Shown in pieces: positions 39,129 through 46,973 of a stretch of DNA of 46,973 nucleotides. Origin of the DNA: Eubacterium sp. (lineage in GTDB: Bacteria; Bacillota; Clostridia; Eubacteriales; Eubacteriaceae). A program made the position numbers and the translations under genes. Under the pieces are notes generated by a model that saw nothing but the letters and a program-made list of their open reading frames with translations, searched no databases and was not told where the DNA came from. Numbering within the stretch: the first letter of the stretch is position 1; each line of letters starts with the position of its first letter. The stretch lies in assembly GCA_030524435.1 (NCBI GenBank), contig JAUNGS010000011.1, positions 1-46,973 on the forward strand. The letters are read 5' to 3'.

Positions 39129-39197
39129 CCAAAATTGAATGAACCTTCAAATCGATGTAAAGTGTTTTTGCTCGTTTGAAGGTTTATTCAATTTTGG
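39129..39197. repeat. Long inverted repeat after kinase 2
   Basis: Arms of 23 nt (39129-39151 and 39175-39197) are complementary except for one G-U type mismatch. Pairing extends outward over ATATTCC with a one-base bulge. There is no U-run at the base. It fits a stable transcription-end hairpin or a small MITE-like insertion. Confidence 0.8.
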
Positions 39198-39274
39198 AAT
39201 ATCAGAGCCCAAAGACCTTTTAGTATGAATTGAAAATTTTGTATATGAAATAATCTGTTTCTAAACGCCAAAGA

Positions 39275-39297
39275 TTGTGTTATGATTATAACAACAA
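39275..39297. promoter_or_regulatory. Operator-like palindrome before the DUF4160 gene
   Basis: TTGTGTTAT-GATT-ATAACAACAA, an almost perfect inverted repeat just upstream of the ribosome site. Such a site fits an autoregulated toxin-antitoxin-like operon. Confidence 0.5.
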
Positions 39298-39315
39298 TCA
39301 AGTAGGAGAAAAGCG

Positions 39316-39576
39316 ATGCCAGAGATAAGCCTGTTTTATGGAATCAGAATTACAATGAATTGGAATGATCATAATCCACCACATTTCCATGCTGAATATG
39401 CTGGACATAAAGCCTTGGTAGATATTCAAGAAAGTGTGATCATTAAAGGGAATTTACCCAGCAGACAATTGAAAATTGTATTAGCGTGGTGTGAAATACA
39501 TAAAGATGAGCTGATGCAAAACTGGGAGCTGGCCCGGGATGAAAAACCTTTAAACCGTATTAATCCATTGATTTAG
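39316..39576 (+). CDS. DUF4160 protein
   Basis: An 86-residue DUF4160 protein with the signature HNPPHFHAEY and the following KALVDI segment. DUF4160 genes are usually paired with DUF2442 genes, as here, and the pair is regarded as a likely toxin-antitoxin or stress module without proven activity. AAGTAGGAG lies about 8 nt before the ATG. A palindrome sits directly upstream. The compact two-gene layout and AT-rich composition agree with a horizontally moved module. Confidence 0.85.
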   Translation: MPEISLFYGIRITMNWNDHNPPHFHAEYAGHKALVDIQESVIIKGNLPSRQLKIVLAWCEIHKDELMQNWELARDEKPLNRINPLI

Positions 39577-39589
39577 AGGAGATATAACA

Positions 39590-39910
39590 ATGAATGAAAA
39601 TCTCGACAAAACGACATTTTTTCCAGAAGTGCTGCAGGCTGTTCCAACGGATGACTTTCAGGTATACGCTTATTTCAATGACGGCTCGGTGCATCTATTT
39701 GATGTGAAGCCTCTTATCAAACCCAATACGGTTTTTGAAGCCCTCAGTGATATTGATGCTTTTAAAGAATATCTAACCATCATTGGAAAAACCATTGCCT
39801 GGGATATGATCGGGAACCGGAATCCTTACAAATGTATTGATTTAGACCCCTTTGTTTTGATGGAAGCGCCTACGGTAAAGGATCCACTGGAGGAGAATAG
39901 TGTTGCCTGA
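39590..39910 (+). CDS. DUF2442 protein
   Basis: A 106-residue DUF2442 protein: VLQAVPTDDFQVYAYFNDGSVHLFDVKPLI matches the family start, followed by GNRNPYKCIDLDPF. It begins 14 nt after DUF4160 with AGAGGAG upstream and is its usual partner. The function is unproven; small size and pairing suggest an antitoxin-type or regulatory subunit. A third short frame overlaps its end. Confidence 0.85.
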   Translation: MNENLDKTTFFPEVLQAVPTDDFQVYAYFNDGSVHLFDVKPLIKPNTVFEALSDIDAFKEYLTIIGKTIAWDMIGNRNPYKCIDLDPFVLMEAPTVKDPLEENSVA

Positions 39911-40004
39911 ATATTATATAGATTATCTTGAAGATATATATGATATAATGGCGGCGGATCAAGCTTATAGGACATACCAGAAACTTATACCCAAGATGAA
40001 ATAA
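39900..40004 (+). CDS. Overlapping 34-codon small ORF after DUF2442
   Basis: From GTG at 39900 (or TTG at 39903) to TAA at 40002-40004. AGGAG at 39891-39895 lies 4-7 nt upstream, inside the end of the DUF2442 gene, which it overlaps by about 10 nt. The peptide is acidic at the start (PEYYIDYLEDIYDIM) and basic at the end (KLIPKMK), like a small amphipathic helix. It may be a real third gene or a relic of a longer one. Confidence 0.4.
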   Translation: MLPEYYIDYLEDIYDIMAADQAYRTYQKLIPKMK

Positions 40005-40054
40005 TGGCGATACTCAGTTTATAAAGTAAGAAAAATACCCATATAACCACAAAA

Positions 40055-40093
40055 GGCACAGCCCCATGTAAAAAAGCTGTGCCCTTGTTTTTT
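40055..40093. terminator. Bidirectional terminator at the argH end
   Basis: GGCACAGC (40055-40062) pairs with GCTGTGCC (40076-40083). A T-run follows on the plus strand; on the minus strand TTTTGTGG follows. It ends both the small-gene module and argGH. Confidence 0.7.
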
Positions 40094-40112
40094 ATAAAAC
40101 TAGAAAATAAAC

Positions 40113-41495
<1,383 letters not shown>

Positions 41496-41498
41496 GGT

Positions 41499-42740
<1,242 letters not shown>

Positions 42741-42861
42741 GAATATGCCTCCTCGTATCTTTTATGTTATAAAACATGGTTCTTTTCTTAAAGTCTTGAA
42801 TGATTATACAATACCGTCCCTGAAAAATCAAGGGTATTTTGAAAAAATATGCAGAGATATT

Positions 42862-42907
42862 CGTGAATATTCTATAAATATTCATAAAAAGTGCTTGAAT
42901 ATTCACA
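42862..42907. promoter_or_regulatory. Three ARG-box-like ArgR sites
   Basis: GTGAATATTC (42863-42872), AAATATTCAT (42875-42884) and TTGAATATTCAC (42895-42906) match the TGAATAnnnnTTCA-type ArgR/AhrC half palindromes. The third overlaps the argC -35. Confidence 0.65.
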
Positions 42908-42923
42908 GGCTTAGGGGTATAAT
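42895..42923 (+). promoter_or_regulatory. Promoter of argCJBD
   Basis: TTGAAT (42895-42900), 17-nt spacer, TATAAT (42918-42923). An ARG box covers the -35, fitting repression by arginine. Confidence 0.8.
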
Positions 42924-43098
42924 TACAAAATAGTTTTGAAATGACGCCGGAAAAAGGGACAGGTGTCCTGGAGATCTGGAGATGCTTTCAAATTGGGCTG
43001 GCCTTTGTTTAAATATACAGCTCTCTCTGAAAGAGGCCCCGGAGCGGCTGGATTTTAAAAGCTATCTATTATATATAAGAAATTGGAGTGAGTAAAAA

Positions 43099-44139
43099 AT
43101 GATTAAAGCATCGATTATTGGCGGCACTGGCTACGCTGGTCAGGAGCTTTTGCGTATTTTATACAGACATCCCGAGGTCGAGGTTGTCTCGGTGGGTTCC
43201 AAAAGCTTTGTGGGCCAGCCCCTGAAGGATATCTACAGAAATTACAATAAGATCACCGATGCGGTCTGCGAGGCTTCGGATATCCAGGAGCTGGCGGAAA
43301 AGTCGGATGTGATTTTTCTGGCCCTGCCCCACGGCATTGCCTCCAAGCAGGTGACGCCGGAAATTTTATCCCAGGCGAAGATCATCGACCTGGGGGCCGA
43401 CTACCGCCTGAAGGACGTGGATATTTATGAAGACTGGTACGGTGTAGAACACCACAGCGCCGACCTTTTAAAGGAAGCGGTTTACGGTCTCTGTGAGCTT
43501 CACAGAGAGGATATCAAAAAGGCGAGACTTCTGGCCAACCCGGGGTGCTACACCACCTGCAGCATTTTAAGCCTGGCGCCCCTTTTGGCCGGCGGCTGGG
43601 TCGATCCCGCCAGCATCATCGTGGACGCCAAATCCGGCACCACCGGCGCCGGCAGAAGCAGCAGCACGGCCTTCTCCTACTGTGAGGTCAACGAGTCCAT
43701 CAAGGCCTACAAGGTGGCCTCCCATAGACACACGCCGGAAATTGAGCAGGAGCTGGGCCTTCTGGGAAACACAGACCTCAAGCTGACCTTTACGCCCCAC
43801 CTGGTGCCCATGAACCGTGGGATTTTGGCCCTGTGCTACGCCACCCTGGCCAAGGAGGCCACCGAAGAGGAGCTGCGCCAGGTCTATAGAGACTTTTATA
43901 AGGATGAATATTTCGTGCGCTTAACCGAGGACGTGATGCCTGAAACCAAGTGGGTCAAGGGCTCCAACTACTGCGATATTGGACTGACCCTTGATCAGCG
44001 AACGAACCGCGTCATCGTCATCGGCGCCATCGACAACCTGATGAAGGGTGCGGCGGGCCAGGCGGTGCAGAATATGAATCTGATGTTTGGATTGGATGAA
44101 AAAACGGGCATTGATTTTATCACCGACTTCCCGGTATAA
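43099..44139 (+). CDS. argC: N-acetyl-gamma-glutamyl-phosphate reductase
   Basis: ArgC reduces N-acetylglutamyl phosphate with NADPH to the semialdehyde. The 346-residue protein has the Rossmann start SIIGGTGYAGQELLRIL, the catalytic cysteine in ANPGCYTTC, and the later SHRHTPEIEQE. Length is normal. It is first in argC-argJ-argB-argD, the usual Bacillota order. GGAGTGAG precedes the ATG. Confidence 0.98.
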   Translation: MIKASIIGGTGYAGQELLRILYRHPEVEVVSVGSKSFVGQPLKDIYRNYNKITDAVCEASDIQELAEKSDVIFLALPHGIASKQVTPEILSQAKIIDLGADYRLKDVDIYEDWYGVEHHSADLLKEAVYGLCELHREDIKKARLLANPGCYTTCSILSLAPLLAGGWVDPASIIVDAKSGTTGAGRSSSTAFSYCEVNESIKAYKVASHRHTPEIEQELGLLGNTDLKLTFTPHLVPMNRGILALCYATLAKEATEEELRQVYRDFYKDEYFVRLTEDVMPETKWVKGSNYCDIGLTLDQRTNRVIVIGAIDNLMKGAAGQAVQNMNLMFGLDEKTGIDFITDFPV

Positions 44140-44175
44140 AAGTAAAGCCCATTGTAAAATATAGAGGTGAAAACA

Positions 44176-45408
44176 ATGAAATTTGTAGAAGGCGGCGTTG
44201 TGGCCGCCAAGGGATACAAGGCGGCTGGCGTGGCCAGCGGTATTAAGAAGAATGGCGCCAAGGACATGGCCATGATTGTAAGTGAGGTTCCGGCGGCAAC
44301 GGCCATCATGACCACCCAGAACATGGTCAAGGCGGCGCCGGTGCTCTGGGATGTGGCCGTCATGGAAAAATCGCCTGTGAAGCGGGCGGTGGTGGTTAAC
44401 AGCGGCAACGCCAACGCCTGTACCGGCGAAAAGGGCAAGGCCGACACCGAGGCCACGGCGAAAAAAGCAGCCGAGCTTCTCGGCTTAGCTCCAGAGGAGG
44501 TCTTGGTTTCCTCCACCGGCGTCATCGGCGTGCCCATGCCCATGGACAAGGTGCTGGCCGGGGTAGAGCTTCTGGTGCCGGCCCTGGGTGATGATGCGGA
44601 CCATGGCAGCGACGCCGCCCAGGGGATTATCACCACAGATTTAACCACCAAGACCATCGCTGTGGCGGTGGAAATCGGCGGCAAAACGGTCCACATCGGC
44701 GGCATGGCCAAGGGCTCGGGGATGATCTGCCCCAACATGGCCACCATGCTGGCCTACATCACCACCGATGCGGCGGTGGAGGCGGACTGCCTGAAGAAAA
44801 TGCTGGCTAAAATCACCCAGGATACCTACAACATGATGTCCGTGGACGGCGACATGAGCACCAACGATACGGTGGTCGTCATGGCCAACGGTCTGGCGGA
44901 CAACAGCCTGATCACCGCGGCAGATGAGGGCAGCGAGGCTTACGACAAATTTAAGGATGCCCTGTACTACGTCAACGAATACCTGGCCAAGTCGATTATC
45001 AGAGACGGCGAGGGCGCCACGAAATTTATGGAGGTTGAGGTCAGGGGTGCAGCCACCAAGGCGGACGCCAGAACCTTGGCCAAGGCAGTGATCAAGTCCA
45101 GCCTTGTAAAAACAGCCATCTTCGGTGAGGATGCCAACTGGGGACGGGTGCTGTCCTCGGCGGGGGCCTCGGGGGTTGTCTTTGATCCCCTGAAGGTTTC
45201 CTTAACCTTTGCCAGCAGCGCAGGTATGTTAACCCTGCTCAACGACGGCATGCCCATTCCCTTTGATGAGGATGAGGCCAAGGAAATTCTCTCGGAGCGG
45301 GAGATCGCCATCACCGTGGTGCTCCAGGAGGGCGGCGAAAAGGCCACGGCCTGGGGCTGTGATCTGAGCTACGATTACGTGAAAATCAACGGGGACTACC
45401 GGACCTAA
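44176..45408 (+). CDS. argJ: Bifunctional glutamate N-acetyltransferase/ornithine acetyltransferase
   Basis: ArgJ recycles the acetyl group from acetylornithine to glutamate, and in bifunctional forms also uses acetyl-CoA. The 410-residue protein has the autocleavage site with the nucleophilic Thr in CPNMATMLAYITTDA, and AVVVNSGNANACTG near the N-terminus. I take the ATG at 44176, with TAGAGGTG 7 nt upstream; the in-frame GTG at 44167 is part of that ribosome site. It follows argC after 36 nt. Confidence 0.97.
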   Translation: MKFVEGGVVAAKGYKAAGVASGIKKNGAKDMAMIVSEVPAATAIMTTQNMVKAAPVLWDVAVMEKSPVKRAVVVNSGNANACTGEKGKADTEATAKKAAELLGLAPEEVLVSSTGVIGVPMPMDKVLAGVELLVPALGDDADHGSDAAQGIITTDLTTKTIAVAVEIGGKTVHIGGMAKGSGMICPNMATMLAYITTDAAVEADCLKKMLAKITQDTYNMMSVDGDMSTNDTVVVMANGLADNSLITAADEGSEAYDKFKDALYYVNEYLAKSIIRDGEGATKFMEVEVRGAATKADARTLAKAVIKSSLVKTAIFGEDANWGRVLSSAGASGVVFDPLKVSLTFASSAGMLTLLNDGMPIPFDEDEAKEILSEREIAITVVLQEGGEKATAWGCDLSYDYVKINGDYRT

Positions 45409-45435
45409 AAAGGCTGTTTTTCTCTGATCTGATCT

Positions 45436-45464
45436 TTGACAGAGAAGGACAGCAGGCGTACAAT
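45436..45464 (+). promoter_or_regulatory. Possible internal promoter before argB
   Basis: TTGACA (45436-45441), 17-nt spacer, TACAAT (45459-45464), in the 115-nt gap between argJ and argB. Confidence 0.5.
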
Positions 45465-45523
45465 AGTAAAAGACTCGCTTTGAGTTGAAGGTTTTTATAG
45501 AAAGGAATGTCACTAAAAATACA

Positions 45524-46426
45524 ATGGAAGATACACAGACGGTACACGAATATATAGAGAAGGCCAATATATTAATCGAGGCGCTGCCCTATATCAAGCA
45601 GTTTAGAAAGAAAACCATCGTCATCAAATACGGCGGCAGCTTCATGTACGATACGGCGATCAAAAAATGTATCATGGACGATATCGCCCTGATGAAGCTG
45701 GTGGGACTGCGCCCCATCATCGTCCACGGCGGCGGCAAGGATATCTCCGCCTTCCTCAACGATCTGGATATTCAGACGGAATTCATCGACGGTCTCAGGG
45801 TCACCAACGAAAGCGTCATCGAGGTGGCGGAAATGGTGCTGGCGGGCAAAATCAACAAGGAAATTGTCCAGCTGCTCCAGGACAGAGACATTGCAGCGGT
45901 GGGGATCTCCGGCAAGGACGGCGGCATGCTGAAGGTCAAGAAGAAATTCATCAATGGCCTGGACATCGGCTTTGTCGGCGACATCGTCAAGGTCGACGAC
46001 ACCCTGCTGAGCACCCTTTTGAAAAATGACTATATCCCCGTCATCGCCCCCATCGGCAGCGACAAAAGGGGACAGAGCTACAATATCAACGCGGACCACG
46101 TGGCTTATGCCATCGCCAAGTCGCTGCGGGCTGAAAAGCTGATTTACCTAACGGACACCGACGGGGTTTACGTGGATCCCAAGGATCCCACCTCCATCAT
46201 TCGCCGTCTGGTCACCGACGACGTCCCCAAGCTCATCGAGGAGGGCATTATCTCCGGCGGCATGATTCCCAAGGTGGAAAACTCTGTGGACGCCATCAAC
46301 GCCGGGGTCAACTCCGTCCATATTCTGGACGGCAAGCTGGAGCACTCGCTGCTGCTCGAACTCTTCACCTCCATGGGCTGCGGTACCATGATCAGAAGGG
46401 CGCCGGGATCGGAAATTTTAAAATAG
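45524..46426 (+). CDS. argB: Acetylglutamate kinase
   Basis: ArgB phosphorylates N-acetylglutamate and is often the arginine-inhibited step. The 300-residue protein has KYGGSFM, HGGGKDISAF, and GGMIPKVENSVDAI, all typical. I use the ATG at 45524 (MEDTQTVHEYIEKAN, the normal N-terminus). The ribosome site GAAAGGA lies rather far upstream, and an out-of-frame ATG sits between, so initiation may be weak. A longer frame from TTG 45485 has no site. Confidence 0.97.
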   Translation: MEDTQTVHEYIEKANILIEALPYIKQFRKKTIVIKYGGSFMYDTAIKKCIMDDIALMKLVGLRPIIVHGGGKDISAFLNDLDIQTEFIDGLRVTNESVIEVAEMVLAGKINKEIVQLLQDRDIAAVGISGKDGGMLKVKKKFINGLDIGFVGDIVKVDDTLLSTLLKNDYIPVIAPIGSDKRGQSYNINADHVAYAIAKSLRAEKLIYLTDTDGVYVDPKDPTSIIRRLVTDDVPKLIEEGIISGGMIPKVENSVDAINAGVNSVHILDGKLEHSLLLELFTSMGCGTMIRRAPGSEILK

Positions 46427-46449
46427 CATAGAGAAAAGAGGATATCATC

Positions 46450-46973
<524 letters not shown>

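Larger units (their letters stand above)
42741..43098. other. argG-argC divergent control region
   Basis: No gene is present. The centre carries three ARG-box-like sites (42862-42907) and the argC promoter (42895-42923). A leader of about 170 nt runs to argC. I see no clear promoter for argG; a weak TATAAC-like -10 exists near 42766 on the minus strand. Confidence 0.6.

Overview
The window looks like a chromosome segment of a strictly anaerobic Bacillota, class Clostridia. Evidence for this is the [FeFe]-hydrogenase maturation set hydE-hydG-hydF, Gram-positive AGGAGG ribosome binding sites, promoters close to TTGACA/TATAAT, an anaerobic glycerol-3-phosphate oxidation operon with a DUF1667 protein, and an ICE arm of the kind common in Clostridia. 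A Eubacteriaceae-like host is plausible, but the species cannot be fixed from sequence reading alone. Three compositional zones are visible: a GC-rich mobile arm (1 to about 4.6 kb), GC-rich core chromosome (4.8-24.8 kb and 40.1 kb to the end), and a clearly AT-richer block (about 24.8-40.0 kb) that looks like an acquired metabolic island.

Region 1 (1-4.8 kb, all minus strand) is one end of an integrative conjugative element. In reading order it holds a ParB-like protein with AT-hook-like motifs, a small DUF4406/DUF7768-type protein, antirestriction protein ArdA, a PcfB/DUF3801 protein that probably uses a CTG start, and the VirD4-type coupling ATPase cut by the window edge. A 17-bp palindrome, CTGGACAAAGTGTCCAG or its loop-flipped form, occurs three times here. 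One copy is part of an intrinsic terminator in front of pcfB and one lies inside the parB reading frame.

Region 2 (4.8-9.0 kb, minus) is the hydE-hydG-hydF operon for H-cluster assembly. A consensus promoter, a leader of about 250 nt with competing hairpins and a terminator precede hydE, which looks like an attenuator or riboswitch. A chain of hairpins fills the hydE-hydG gap.

Region 3 (9.1-24.8 kb) is mostly housekeeping: a membrane-anchored 5'-nucleotidase-type phosphoesterase, a lysophospholipase-like hydrolase, an MBL-fold hydrolase, comEC and holA, valS, and rpsB-tsf. It ends with a LysR regulator divergent from a DUF3737 protein, a cyclophilin-fold lipoprotein and a PatB-type C-S lyase.

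Region 4 (24.8-40.0 kb, AT-rich) begins with a DeoR regulator. An AraL-like HAD phosphatase, an FGGY kinase and an AraM-like glycerol-1-phosphate dehydrogenase follow. A minus-strand operon of GlpA-type dehydrogenase, FAD/NAD oxidoreductase, DUF1667 protein and Cof-type HAD phosphatase comes next. It is divergent from an operon of a TIM-barrel protein, an EutH-family permease, a membrane-anchored unknown protein and a second FGGY kinase. Together these suggest uptake, phosphorylation and oxidation of an unidentified polyol or related compound. A DUF4160-DUF2442 pair with an overlapping 34-codon ORF closes the block.

Region 5 (40.1 kb to the end) is arginine biosynthesis. argG-argH (minus) and argC-argJ-argB-argD (plus, argD cut) diverge from a control region with three ARG-box-like sites, one overlapping the argC promoter.
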